From positions 1 through 64,000 of the forward strand of contig JAEYOP010000018.1 in the NCBI GenBank assembly GCA_023411575.1: a DNA stretch of 64,000 nt, read 5' to 3'. Positions 1 through 8,417 of this stretch are shown here, piece after piece (the stretch's first letter is position 1; each line of letters starts with the position of its first letter). Position numbers and translations under genes: made by a program. The notes beneath the pieces were generated by a model. The model searched no databases and was not told where the DNA came from. It worked only from the letters and a program-made list of their open reading frames with translations. Source of the stretch: Bacillota bacterium. GTDB taxonomy: Bacteria; Bacillota; Clostridia; Acetivibrionales; DTU013.

Positions 1-1
1 G

Positions 2-238
2 TACGGCGACCGGCCGCAATACGGCAATAGGCCGCAGGGCGATAGGCCCCAGTACGGCGACCGGCCGCAATATGGCAACAGGCCGCAGGGCGATAGGCCC
101 CAGTACGGCGACCGGCCGCAATACGGCAATAGGCCGCAGGGTGACCGGCCCCAGTACGGCGACCGGCCGCAATATGGCAACAGGCCCCAGGGTGACCGGC
201 CGCAATACGGCAATCGGCCTCAAGGTGACAGGCCCCAG
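2..238 (+). repeat. In-frame 51-bp tandem repeats in the IF-2 N-terminus
   Basis: Four consecutive 51-bp units start at 2, 53, 104 and 155, followed by a 33-bp partial unit at 206-238. Each encodes the 17-residue unit YGDRPQYGNRPQGDRPQ. Units 1/3 and 2/4 share synonymous differences (tac/tat, aat/aac), which suggests a 102-bp higher-order duplication. The array begins at the window edge and probably extends further upstream. Confidence 0.95.
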
Positions 239-2380
239 TATGGCAACCGGCCCCAGGGCGGCGGATACCGTCCGGGCGGCGGCAGGCCTCTGGATATACC
301 GAAGCCGGACCTGACCCTGGCGCAAAAAGAGGAACTTGGCTCGCAAAGGAGTGAAATCCGGCGCGAATTCAGCAATAAGGACCAGGATAAGGATGTCAAG
401 AGAGAACAGAAAAAGGACGCTCCGAAGGCTGCCGCGCCCGTGAAGGGAACGAAGCGGTTCAAGCCGACCAATATAGGCCTTTCCGAAAAGAAGGGCGTTT
501 CCGAGGTGCTTTCCGAGGACTTCATCCTGAACGAATTTTATGATGATACGGATGCAAAGAAGAAAAAACAGAGCCGGCTGAGAAAAGACCGCGAGGTTCC
601 TGCCAAGCACATCCCGCAAAGGGCGGTGCTGACATCCATCACGATTCCCGAAAGCATTACGGTCAAGGAGCTGGCGGAGGCATTGAAAAAGACTTCGACG
701 GAAGTGATCAAAAAGCTCATGGTATACGGCATGATGGCGACCTTGAACCAGGAAGTCGATTTTGATACGGCCACCATTGTTGCCGAGGAATTCGGGGTAA
801 AAACGGAGAAAGCAACGGTCATCAATGAAGAGGATATCCTTTTCGACGATACGGAGCAGGAGGATCCGGACAAACTGGCTCCAAGGCCGCCGGTAGTGGT
901 GGTCATGGGTCATGTTGACCATGGAAAGACCTCCCTGCTGGATGCCATCCGCTCCACCCATGTAATGGAGGGCGAAGCCGGCGGCATTACGCAGCACATA
1001 GGCGCGTATACGGTCAAGATCAACGGAAGGAACATAACGTTCCTCGATACCCCCGGTCATGAAGCATTCACCGCCATGAGGGCAAGAGGCGCCCAGGTAA
1101 CGGATATCGCCATCCTGGTGGTTGCGGCCGACGACGGCGTCATGCCCCAGACCATTGAGGCCATTAACCATGCAAAAGCCGCCAATGTATCCATCATCGT
1201 GGCCATCAATAAAATCGACAAGCCCGGAGCCAATCCGGAGAGAGTCAAGCAGGAGCTGACACAGCACGGCCTCGTTTCGGAAGAATGGGGCGGCGATGTC
1301 ATCTGCGTCAACGTTTCCGCCAAAAAGCGGGAAAACATCGACCACCTGCTGGAAATGGTCCTCCTTGCGGCGGATGTGCTTGAGCTGAAGGCGGATCCCG
1401 ACAAACAGGCCAAAGGTACCGTTGTCGAGGCGAAGCTGGATAAGAACAGGGGTCCGCTTGCAACGGTGCTGGTACAGAGAGGTACGCTCAATGTGGGCGA
1501 TTCCATTGTCACGGGTACCACCGTAGGCAGAATCAGGGCCATGGTTGACGACAAAGGCAACAACGTCAAGAGCGCAGGACCCTCCACCCCGGTGGAAATC
1601 CTCGGCTTGCCGGATGTTCCGGAAGCAGGCGAGCTGTTCTACGCCATCAAGGATGAGAAGATCGCAAGGCAGTTGGCCGAAAAGAGAAAGCTCAAGCAGA
1701 AGGAAGAGCAGATGCGGGCGACTTCGAGGGTCTCGCTGGACGATCTGTTCAAGCAGATCAAGGAAGGCAAGGTCAAGGATCTGAACATTATTGTCAAGGC
1801 CGATGTGCAGGGTTCTGTGGAAGCCGTCAAGCAATCGCTGGAGAAGCTGACCAACGACGAAGTCCGGGTCAATATCATCCACGGCGGCGTCGGCGCCATT
1901 ACGGAGTCCGACGTGACACTGGCCGGAGTTTCCAACGCCATCATCATCGGCTTCAACGTAAGGCCGGGACCGAACGTGACGGAGGTGGCCGCGAACATGG
2001 GCGTCGATGTCCGGCTCTACAAGATCATATACAATGCCATCGAGGATGTGCAGGCGGCGATGAAGGGGATGCTGGAACCCACGTTTAAAGAGGTGGTATT
2101 GGGGCATACTGAAATCAGGCAGATATTCAAGGTTTCCGGCGTCGGAACGATTGCGGGCTGCTATGTAACGGACGGAAAGATCACAAGGAATTCGGATGTC
2201 CGCGTGATCCGGGACGGAATTGTGATCCACGAAGGCAAGCTGGGTTCCCTCAAGCGCTTCAAGGACGATGCGAAGGAAGTGCTGCAGAGCTTTGAATGCG
2301 GCCTGTCCATTGACCGGTTCAACGACATTAAGGAAGGCGACGTGATTGAATCGTTCCAGATGGAAGAGGTCAAGCGGTAA
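2..2380 (+). CDS. infB: Translation initiation factor IF-2 (5' end outside window)
   Basis: IF-2 is the GTPase that places initiator fMet-tRNA on the 30S subunit and promotes subunit joining. The frame is open from base 2 to the stop at 2380 (792 residues visible), so the start lies upstream of the window. The order is a Gly/Arg/Pro/Gln repeat tail, a charged linker, the IF-2N domain (about 620-850), then the G domain. G1 is GHVDHGKT at 908-931, G3 is DTPGHEAF, and G4 is NKID near 1208. Domains II, III and IV follow, ending in a typical IF-2 C-terminal domain. The GTG at 440 is internal and not the start. It is the first gene of the infB-rbfA-nrnA-truB-ribF operon. The odd point is the repeat-rich N-terminus, described separately. 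Identification is certain. Confidence 0.98.
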   Translation, partial: YGDRPQYGNRPQGDRPQYGDRPQYGNRPQGDRPQYGDRPQYGNRPQGDRPQYGDRPQYGNRPQGDRPQYGNRPQGDRPQYGNRPQGGGYRPGGGRPLDIPKPDLTLAQKEELGSQRSEIRREFSNKDQDKDVKREQKKDAPKAAAPVKGTKRFKPTNIGLSEKKGVSEVLSEDFILNEFYDDTDAKKKKQSRLRKDREVPAKHIPQRAVLTSITIPESITVKELAEALKKTSTEVIKKLMVYGMMATLNQEVDFDTATIVAEEFGVKTEKATVINEEDILFDDTEQEDPDKLAPRPPVVVVMGHVDHGKTSLLDAIRSTHVMEGEAGGITQHIGAYTVKINGRNITFLDTPGHEAFTAMRARGAQVTDIAILVVAADDGVMPQTIEAINHAKAANVSIIVAINKIDKPGANPERVKQELTQHGLVSEEWGGDVICVNVSAKKRENIDHLLEMVLLAADVLELKADPDKQAKGTVVEAKLDKNRGPLATVLVQRGTLNVGDSIVTGTTVGRIRAMVDDKGNNVKSAGPSTPVEILGLPDVPEAGELFYAIKDEKIARQLAEKRKLKQKEEQMRATSRVSLDDLFKQIKEGKVKDLNIIVKADVQGSVEAVKQSLEKLTNDEVRVNIIHGGVGAITESDVTLAGVSNAIIIGFNVRPGPNVTEVAANMGVDVRLYKIIYNAIEDVQAAMKGMLEPTFKEVVLGHTEIRQIFKVSGVGTIAGCYVTDGKITRNSDVRVIRDGIVIHEGKLGSLKRFKDDAKEVLQSFECGLSIDRFNDIKEGDVIESFQMEEVKR

Positions 2381-2414
2381 GAGGCGGGCGATCCGGAAGG
2401 AAATGGAACTTATA

Positions 2415-2452
2415 ACAGGCTGGGCGGCGGTTATACCGTCCGTCCGGCCTGT
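2415..2452 (+). other. Stem-loop between infB and rbfA
   Basis: ACAGGC at 2415-2420 pairs with GCCTGT at 2447-2452, with a mostly paired G/C-rich interior and a TTATA loop. No T-run follows, so it does not look like a terminator. It may be an RNA-processing or mRNA-stability element in the 173-bp infB-rbfA gap, which otherwise holds no convincing gene. Confidence 0.35.
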
Positions 2453-2553
2453 CTTAATACCCGGGCAGAATGCGGAACCGGGAATCAAAGCGGGACAAGC
2501 AGGCTGCGGAGCTGAAGAAGGTCCGGAACCAGCGGGACAGGGAGAGTGATAAT

Positions 2554-2898
2554 ATGGATAGAACAAATCGGATTTCCGAAGAAATGAAAAAAGAGATCAG
2601 CGCGATCATCCAGAGCGAGCTGAAGGACCCGAGGCTGCCGAAAATGATCAGCGTCACGTCGGCGGAGGTCACCAGGGATCTGCGCTATGCAAAGGTATTC
2701 ATAAGCGTATTTGGAAACGAGGCGGATAAAAAGAACGCCATTGAAGGCTTAAAAAGCGCGGCGGGCTTTATCCGGCGGGAGGTGGGCCACAGGCTCCAGC
2801 TCCGCTACTCGCCCGAGCTGCTGTTTGAGCTGGACGATTCCATCGAACGCGGCGTTTATATCACCAAGCTGATCAATGATACGGTAAACGGCAAATAG
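2554..2898 (+). CDS. rbfA: Ribosome-binding factor A
   Basis: RbfA is a small KH-fold protein that binds the 30S subunit and helps 16S rRNA maturation, especially in the cold. The 114-residue product has the family core: an N-terminal RTNRISEEMKKEIS helix, DPRLP, SVTSAEVTRDLRYAKVF and a C-terminal RYSPELLFELDDSIERG. The frame is open back to 2470, but the ATG at 2554 follows GGGAGAG at good spacing and fits the usual family length, so I chose it. It lies 173 bp after infB and 9 bp before nrnA, in one operon. Confidence 0.96.
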   Translation: MDRTNRISEEMKKEISAIIQSELKDPRLPKMISVTSAEVTRDLRYAKVFISVFGNEADKKNAIEGLKSAAGFIRREVGHRLQLRYSPELLFELDDSIERGVYITKLINDTVNGK

Positions 2899-2907
2899 GG
2901 GGAGCTC

Positions 2908-3861
2908 ATGCTGGATAAGATAGCAAATGCAATTACCGGGGCCGGGACCATCGCCTTACTGCCTCATGTTGCGGCAGACGGCGACGCACTGGGGGCTTCC
3001 TTTGCCCTTGCCCTTGCGCTTTCCGGAATCGGGAAAAAGGTGAAGGTATTCCTGGAAGAGGAGATCCCCTATATATACGGTTTTCTGCCCGGTTCGGAGC
3101 TGGCGGTCCTGTACAAGGGCGGCGGCGGTTCTTTCGATCTGGCGGTCGCCATAGACTGCGGAGATCTGGGCAGGCTTGGAGAGCGGTCTTTTCTTTTCGA
3201 GGGCGCAAAGGTCACGGCCAATATGGATCATCATCCCACCAATACGGGGTTTGCCGTCCACGATTTTGTGGACACGAAGGCCTCGGCGGCGGGGGAGATC
3301 ATATACAAGCTGCTGGATATGCTGGGCATAAAGCCCGGGAAGGATATTGCAACCTGTCTATATGTGGCGATTGCCACGGATACGGGCGGCTTCCGCTACA
3401 GCAACACGACGCCCCGCACGCATGAAATCACGGCGGAGCTTCTCCGGGCCGGAGTGGAGGTTGCCGCCGTCACCCAGAGGATATTTGATACGACCTCCTT
3501 TGAAAAAGTCAAATTGACCGCCGCTGCCATTGACACGCTGGAATTGTATGAGAACGGCAGGATTGCCGTAATGGCGCTGCCCAGGGAGCTGATCCGCGGG
3601 ACCGGTGCGAAGGAAGAGGATTGCGACGGCATCATCAATACCGCAAGGAACATCCGCGGGGTGGAGGTCGCCGCTATGCTCCGGCAATGGGACAGCGGTG
3701 AAATCAAGGTGAACCTGCGGTCCAACACCACCTTCGACGTGTCGGCGATCGCAAGCCTGTACAAGGGCGGCGGTCATAAAAAAGCCGCCGGATACACCAC
3801 GGACGGAGAGCTGGAGAACGCAAAAAACAGACTGCTGAAGGATATTAAGGAAATTCTTTGA
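2908..3861 (+). CDS. nrnA: DHH-family oligoribonuclease / pAp phosphatase
   Basis: NrnA degrades 2-5 nt RNA fragments to mononucleotides and hydrolyses pAp; it replaces Orn in Firmicutes. The 317-residue product shows the DHH-family motifs in order: HVAADGDALGAS (motif I, normally HxxPDGDxxGS), AIDCGDLGRLG (motif II), MDHHPTN (the DHH motif) and a metal-binding TDTGGFRYSNTT. The DHHA1 half ends with GGGHKKAAG, the nucleotide-binding signature. ATG 2908 follows GGGGGAGCTC. It sits between rbfA and truB, the standard Firmicute position. Replacement of the usual Pro by Ala in motif I is a small oddity. Confidence 0.94.
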   Translation: MLDKIANAITGAGTIALLPHVAADGDALGASFALALALSGIGKKVKVFLEEEIPYIYGFLPGSELAVLYKGGGGSFDLAVAIDCGDLGRLGERSFLFEGAKVTANMDHHPTNTGFAVHDFVDTKASAAGEIIYKLLDMLGIKPGKDIATCLYVAIATDTGGFRYSNTTPRTHEITAELLRAGVEVAAVTQRIFDTTSFEKVKLTAAAIDTLELYENGRIAVMALPRELIRGTGAKEEDCDGIINTARNIRGVEVAAMLRQWDSGEIKVNLRSNTTFDVSAIASLYKGGGHKKAAGYTTDGELENAKNRLLKDIKEIL

Positions 3862-3862
3862 T

Positions 3863-4834
3863 ATGGACGGAATACTAAATGTATTGAAGCCGCCGGGCAT
3901 GACTTCGTTTGATGTGGTGGCGCACCTGCGGGGCCTGCTGGGGACCCGGAAAATAGGACATGCCGGAACGCTGGACCCCCTGGCGGTGGGCGTTCTTCCG
4001 GTCTGTGCCGGGAAAGCGACGAAGGCCATCGAGTTTTTGATGGACAAGGACAAGCACTACCGTGCGGAGCTGACTCTCGGCATTGCTACCGATACCCAGG
4101 ATTCGGCGGGGGAGATTGTCCGGCGGACAGTGCCTGCCTGCACGGACGAAGAAATTGTCGTTTCAGTCCGGTCATTTATAGGTATATATAATCAACTGCC
4201 CCCGATGTATTCGGCCCTGAAGGTGAACGGCCGGCGAATGTATGAGCTGGCCAGGAGCGGGCAGGAGGCGGAACGCCAGCCTCGCGAGGTACGGGTGTTT
4301 TCGGCGGAGGTCCTGGAGATCGACCGATCCGACGGCGTGAAAGTGCTGCTGGATGTCCATTGCTCAAAAGGGACCTATATCCGGACCCTTTGCGCGGATA
4401 TCGGGGAGCGGCTCGGGTGCGGAGGCCATATGTCGTTTCTGCTTCGCCGAAAAGCAGGGCCCTTTGACATAGCTGATTCGTATACGCTGGAGGAGCTTGC
4501 CCAAAAGCGGAGCGAGGGTACTTTGCAGACGGCTTTGCAGGGGATTGACAGCGTTTTTGCCGGGATGCCCGGGATTCGGCTGGATGCCGGTTCGGAAAAG
4601 AAATTCATGAACGGGATGGCGGTAAGGCTGCCGGCGGAAGGGCCGCAAAGCGGGGAGCCACCGGTTGAAGGGCCGCTGGCAGAAGGGCTTCCGGCCGTCC
4701 GGGGGAAAGGAAACCGGCTGGTCAGGGTGTACGATTCCCAGGGCAGGTTTGTCGCAATCGGGGAAGGGACGCCGGACGAAAGCGGGTTGATCCTGAAAGG
4801 AAAAAAGATGTTTTTCGGAACAGGCGAAAAGTGA
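3863..4834 (+). CDS. truB: tRNA pseudouridine(55) synthase TruB
   Basis: TruB converts U55 of the T-loop of elongator tRNAs to pseudouridine. The 323-residue product begins with MDGILNVLKPPGMTSFD and carries the catalytic motif GHAGTLDPLAVG, with nucleophile Asp38. KDKHYRAELTLG and GTYIRTLCADIG are further family motifs. Near residues 250-280 the C-terminal PUA-like part holds a Pro/Gly/Glu-rich insertion with a repeated PxEG pattern, not usual for TruB and probably a flexible loop. Only one base separates its start from the nrnA stop, so translation is probably coupled. Confidence 0.96.
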   Translation: MDGILNVLKPPGMTSFDVVAHLRGLLGTRKIGHAGTLDPLAVGVLPVCAGKATKAIEFLMDKDKHYRAELTLGIATDTQDSAGEIVRRTVPACTDEEIVVSVRSFIGIYNQLPPMYSALKVNGRRMYELARSGQEAERQPREVRVFSAEVLEIDRSDGVKVLLDVHCSKGTYIRTLCADIGERLGCGGHMSFLLRRKAGPFDIADSYTLEELAQKRSEGTLQTALQGIDSVFAGMPGIRLDAGSEKKFMNGMAVRLPAEGPQSGEPPVEGPLAEGLPAVRGKGNRLVRVYDSQGRFVAIGEGTPDESGLILKGKKMFFGTGEK

Positions 4835-4890
4835 TTCCGGGAGCGGATTTTCGGTTGTTCCTTTATTGACATGAACGGGGGCGGAAATCC

Positions 4891-5829
4891 ATGAAAGCGA
4901 TCTATGGAGCCGATTCGGTCCGATTTGCCAGGCGATCCACCGCAATAGGGCTTGGGAATTTTGACGGGCTGCACGTCGGCCATATGGCACTGGTGAACAC
5001 GCTGATCAACGAAGCCAGGATGAATTGCCTGGAATCCATGATATACACCTTTACCAAGCATCCTGAAAACATCCTCCGAAAGAAGCTTTTTACGCCGCTG
5101 CTCACGACGGTGGGAAAAAAGCTCCGGCTGTTGAACGACACGGCGCTGGATTACGTCTGCTTTGACGAGTTTGACGAGCATTTGTCCCGGATGAAGCCGG
5201 AGTGCTTCGTCAAGGAGGTCCTGCTGGACAAGCTCGGCGCGGGGCTGCTGGTGGCGGGCTTCAATTACCGGTTCGGCTATATGGGCCAGGGCGATGTGGC
5301 CCTTTTGAAGGAGCTTGGCAAAAAGTACAACTACAGGACGATTATCATTCCTCCGATCCAAATCGGCAGTGAGATTGTAAGCAGCACCCTGATCCGGGAG
5401 CTGGTTGCCAAAGGGGACATGGAGAATGTTTTCAAGCTGCTCGGCCGGCATTATTCCATCACCGGGGAGGTGCTGGACGGACGGCGCGTGGGCCGCAGGA
5501 TAGGCTTCCCGACGGCGAATCTGCAGCCGGAGGATTATCTGATCATGCCCCATAACGGCGTTTACATCACGAAAACGCTGTATAACGGCGAATTTTACAG
5601 CAGCCTCACGAACATCGGGCGGAATCCGACCTTCGGGGACGTTGAAAGGATCAGTGCGGAGACGCATATTCTCCGCTTTGACAAGGATATTTACAAAAGC
5701 AGCATTGAGGTGTTTTTCCTGAAAAAGCTGCGCAACGAGAAAAAATTCAAAAGCGGCGAAGAGCTTGCGGGGCAGATAAAGCGCGATGTTCAAACCGCGG
5801 AGGAGTATTTTGAACGGAATGAAACCTGA
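4891..5829 (+). CDS. ribF: Bifunctional riboflavin kinase / FAD synthetase
   Basis: RibF phosphorylates riboflavin to FMN and adenylylates FMN to FAD. The 312-residue product has an N-terminal FAD-synthetase nucleotidyltransferase domain with GNFDGLHVGH (HxGH type) and ISSTLIRE-like SSTLIRELV, then a riboflavin kinase domain with GRRIGFPTANL (PTAN motif) and NGVYITKT. It lies 56 bp after truB; that gap is too short for an FMN riboswitch and shows none. In most Firmicutes rpsO follows; here hypF does, overlapping the ribF end by 11 bp. Confidence 0.96.
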   Translation: MKAIYGADSVRFARRSTAIGLGNFDGLHVGHMALVNTLINEARMNCLESMIYTFTKHPENILRKKLFTPLLTTVGKKLRLLNDTALDYVCFDEFDEHLSRMKPECFVKEVLLDKLGAGLLVAGFNYRFGYMGQGDVALLKELGKKYNYRTIIIPPIQIGSEIVSSTLIRELVAKGDMENVFKLLGRHYSITGEVLDGRRVGRRIGFPTANLQPEDYLIMPHNGVYITKTLYNGEFYSSLTNIGRNPTFGDVERISAETHILRFDKDIYKSSIEVFFLKKLRNEKKFKSGEELAGQIKRDVQTAEEYFERNET

Positions 5830-8134
5830 AAGATATAGGCTCGAAGTCAACGGCATCGTACAGGGCGTAGGCTTCCGGCCTTTTGTTTATAAGCTGGCAA
5901 ACAGCCTGGCGCTGACGGGCATGGTAACCAATACGACCGACGGCGTCCGGATCGAGGTCGAAGGCGCCGCGGACGCGCTGGAGTTGTTCGTTTCGAGGCT
6001 GGTTTCGGATGCCCCGGCCCTGGCGGTCATTGAAACGGTTCGAAAGGAAAAGCTGGAGCCTGCCGGGTACGGCGAATTTTCAATTCAGGCCAGCGTTTCC
6101 GGGGAAAGCTTGAATACGTTGATTTCACCCGATCTTTCGACCTGCGCGGATTGCAGGGAGGAGTTGTTCGACCCTGCGGACCGCCGCTATCGTTATCCTT
6201 TCATCAATTGCACCAATTGCGGACCGCGATTTACAATTGTATGCGGAGTGCCCTACGACCGGCATAATACCACTATGGCGGATTTTGCGATGTGTCCCGT
6301 CTGCGGGGCGCAGTACGGGGACCCCGCCGACAGGCGCTATCACGCGCAGCCGCTATGCTGCTGCGACTGCGGCCCGGAGCTGACGTTGACGGATGCGAAG
6401 GGCGCGGAAGCCGCGGGCAGGAATGCCGCGGCGGGAAGAGACCCGGCCGGGATGGCGGCGGAGCTGCTTGCGGCCGGCAAAATCCTGGCGGTAAAAGGGC
6501 TGGGCGGGTACCACCTCGTATGCAGCGCACTGGACCGGGAGGCCGTGGCGGAGCTGAGGAGAAGGAAATACCGTGATGAAAAGCCATTCGCGCTGATGGC
6601 AAGGGATCTGGAAACAGCCGGCAAATACTGCGAAATCAACGAAAGCGAACGCCGCCTGCTGCAATCCGCGGCAAGCCCCATCGTCCTGCTCCCCAAAAAG
6701 GCGGACGCGGAGCTGCCGGAGCAGCTTGCGCCGGGCAATTCCAGCCTGGGCATCATGCTTCCCTACACGCCGGTCCATTTGCTTTTGTTTTTCAAAGAAC
6801 GGGAAAAACCCTCCTGCTGCCCGGAAATCCTGGTGATGACCAGCGGCAATAAAAGCGACGAGCCTATTTGCTACAAGGACTCCGATGCGTACGAAAGACT
6901 TGGCGGGATAGCGGATTATTTTCTGACGAATAACAGGCCGATTCGGACCAGAACCGATGATTCCGTGGTGCGGAGCTTCCGGGACGGGGTATACCCGATC
7001 CGGCGTTCGAGAGGCTATGCCCCGGCGCCGGTCCTGGCCGACAGGGTCATCCTGCCCGCAAACCCGCCGTCCGTGCTGGCAGTGGGCGGCGAACTCAAAA
7101 ATACGTTTTGCCTGACGAAGGGAAACCGCTTTTTTATAAGCCCCCATATCGGCGACCTCGAAAATGTGGAAACCCTCCAGTCCTTTGAAGACGGCATACG
7201 GCATTATAAAGAGCTCTTTGACATAGCCCCCGCCGTTGTGGCCCATGACCTGCATCCGGGCTATCTTTCCACCCAATATGCGCAGACGCTGGACAATATG
7301 GTGAAAGTGCCAGTCCAGCACCATCATGCCCACATTGCCGCATGCATGGCGGAAAATAACCTTTCCGGGGAAGTAATAGGAGTTGCTTTTGATGGAACCG
7401 GGTATGGCGAAGACGGCGCGATCTGGGGCGGCGAATTTTTTACAGGGGACTGCGGCCATTTTGGACGTGCCGCCCACCTGGAATATTTCAGGCTTCCGGG
7501 CAGCGAGGCCGCCGTCCGGGAACCCTGGAGGGCCGCGGCCGCGTGCCTGTACCAGGCCGGGTATGACCTGACCTGCCTGAAGGGCGTTGAAGAGGAGAAA
7601 CGGCTGTTCCTGAAAGGAATGCTGGAAAAGAGCTTCAACAGTCCGCTGACCTCCAGCATGGGCCGGCTGTTCGACGCGGTGGCCGCCCTTGCCGGGATCC
7701 GGCTGGTGAACCGGTTCGAAGGGCAGGCGGCAATCGAGCTGGAACATGCGGCGGCAGGCAAAACAGGGGCTTCTTACCGGTACAGCCTCCAGAAGAAGGA
7801 AGGACTATATACGATCGGTTTCAGGGAAATGATCGGGGAAATCATGGACGATGTTTCTGCGGGAACAGCCCAAAGCGCCATATCCGGCCGATTTCACGGA
7901 ACCGTCGCCTGTATGGTGGAGGAGGTATGCTGCCGCATCCGAAAGGAAAAAGGACCGGACAGGGTAGTCCTCAGCGGCGGGGTATTTCAAAACATGCTGC
8001 TGCTGGCAACATGCATGAACAAGTTGGAAATGCAGGGTTTCAAGGTTTATATCCATAGGAAGGTGCCTGCAAACGACGGCGGTATTTCTCTCGGACAGGC
8101 TGTTATTGCTATGGCACGCTGTTCGAATATCTGA
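5819..8134 (+). CDS. hypF: Carbamoyltransferase HypF
   Basis: HypF makes thiocarboxamide on HypE from carbamoyl phosphate and ATP, the source of the cyanide ligands of [NiFe] hydrogenase. The 771-residue product has all four parts. An acylphosphatase domain carries VQGVGFRPFVYKLA. Two zinc fingers follow (CADC, CTNC, CPVC, CCDC, each paired over 18 residues). Next are a YrdC-like domain and a Kae1-like C-terminal domain with VQHHHAHIAACMAENNLSG and the ATP-binding LSGGVFQNMLL. An in-frame ATG at 5786 exists, but 5819 begins right at the acylphosphatase fold and has GGAGGAG upstream, so I use it. It overlaps ribF by 11 bp. Confidence 0.96.
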   Translation: MKPERYRLEVNGIVQGVGFRPFVYKLANSLALTGMVTNTTDGVRIEVEGAADALELFVSRLVSDAPALAVIETVRKEKLEPAGYGEFSIQASVSGESLNTLISPDLSTCADCREELFDPADRRYRYPFINCTNCGPRFTIVCGVPYDRHNTTMADFAMCPVCGAQYGDPADRRYHAQPLCCCDCGPELTLTDAKGAEAAGRNAAAGRDPAGMAAELLAAGKILAVKGLGGYHLVCSALDREAVAELRRRKYRDEKPFALMARDLETAGKYCEINESERRLLQSAASPIVLLPKKADAELPEQLAPGNSSLGIMLPYTPVHLLLFFKEREKPSCCPEILVMTSGNKSDEPICYKDSDAYERLGGIADYFLTNNRPIRTRTDDSVVRSFRDGVYPIRRSRGYAPAPVLADRVILPANPPSVLAVGGELKNTFCLTKGNRFFISPHIGDLENVETLQSFEDGIRHYKELFDIAPAVVAHDLHPGYLSTQYAQTLDNMVKVPVQHHHAHIAACMAENNLSGEVIGVAFDGTGYGEDGAIWGGEFFTGDCGHFGRAAHLEYFRLPGSEAAVREPWRAAAACLYQAGYDLTCLKGVEEEKRLFLKGMLEKSFNSPLTSSMGRLFDAVAALAGIRLVNRFEGQAAIELEHAAAGKTGASYRYSLQKKEGLYTIGFREMIGEIMDDVSAGTAQSAISGRFHGTVACMVEEVCCRIRKEKGPDRVVLSGGVFQNMLLLATCMNKLEMQGFKVYIHRKVPANDGGISLGQAVIAMARCSNI

Positions 8135-8192
8135 TAAAATGATTTACTGAAAGCTGTTCAAAGAATGGCTGGATCGAATTGGAGTGATGATA

Positions 8193-8417
8193 ATGTGCTT
8201 GGGAGTACCGGGCAGGATCGTAAAGCTGGAGGGCAAGGACGCAATAGCGGAGATCATGGGAGCGGAGAGAAGCATTTCCATCGAACTGCTGGAGAACGTC
8301 AAAATCGGCGATTATGTGCTGATCCATGCGGGCTGCGCCATACAGGTCGTCGATGAGGAAGAGGCGCTGGATACCATCCGGCTTTTCAATGAATTGAGGG
8401 ATGTTACCAATGCATGA
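8193..8417 (+). CDS. hypC: Hydrogenase assembly chaperone HypC
   Basis: HypC (HypC/HybG/HupF family) carries the Fe(CN)2CO group with HypD and delivers it to the hydrogenase large subunit. The 74-residue product starts MCLGVPGRIVKLEG; Cys2, exposed after removal of Met1, is the essential ligand. The frame opens earlier (8184), but only 8193 gives the conserved MC start, and GGAG at 8181 has proper spacing to it. It overlaps hypD by 8 bp, consistent with coupled synthesis of partners. Confidence 0.95.
   Translation: MCLGVPGRIVKLEGKDAIAEIMGAERSISIELLENVKIGDYVLIHAGCAIQVVDEEEALDTIRLFNELRDVTNA

Noticed and set aside
2..238. CRISPR-like direct repeats
   Set aside because: Units are contiguous without spacers and stay in frame inside infB, so this is protein-coding repeat.
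2470..2553. Extended N-terminus of rbfA
   Set aside because: No ribosome site at 2470; the extension is a charged tail outside the conserved family length, whereas ATG 2554 has GGGAGAG.
4835..4890. FMN riboswitch ahead of ribF
   Set aside because: The gap is 56 bp, too short for the RFN element, and none of its conserved boxes is present.
4375..5856. Long antisense open frame (493 codons) over truB/ribF
   Set aside because: It is the mirror of two certain genes, has no ribosome site and no recognisable domain; long antisense frames are common at this codon bias.
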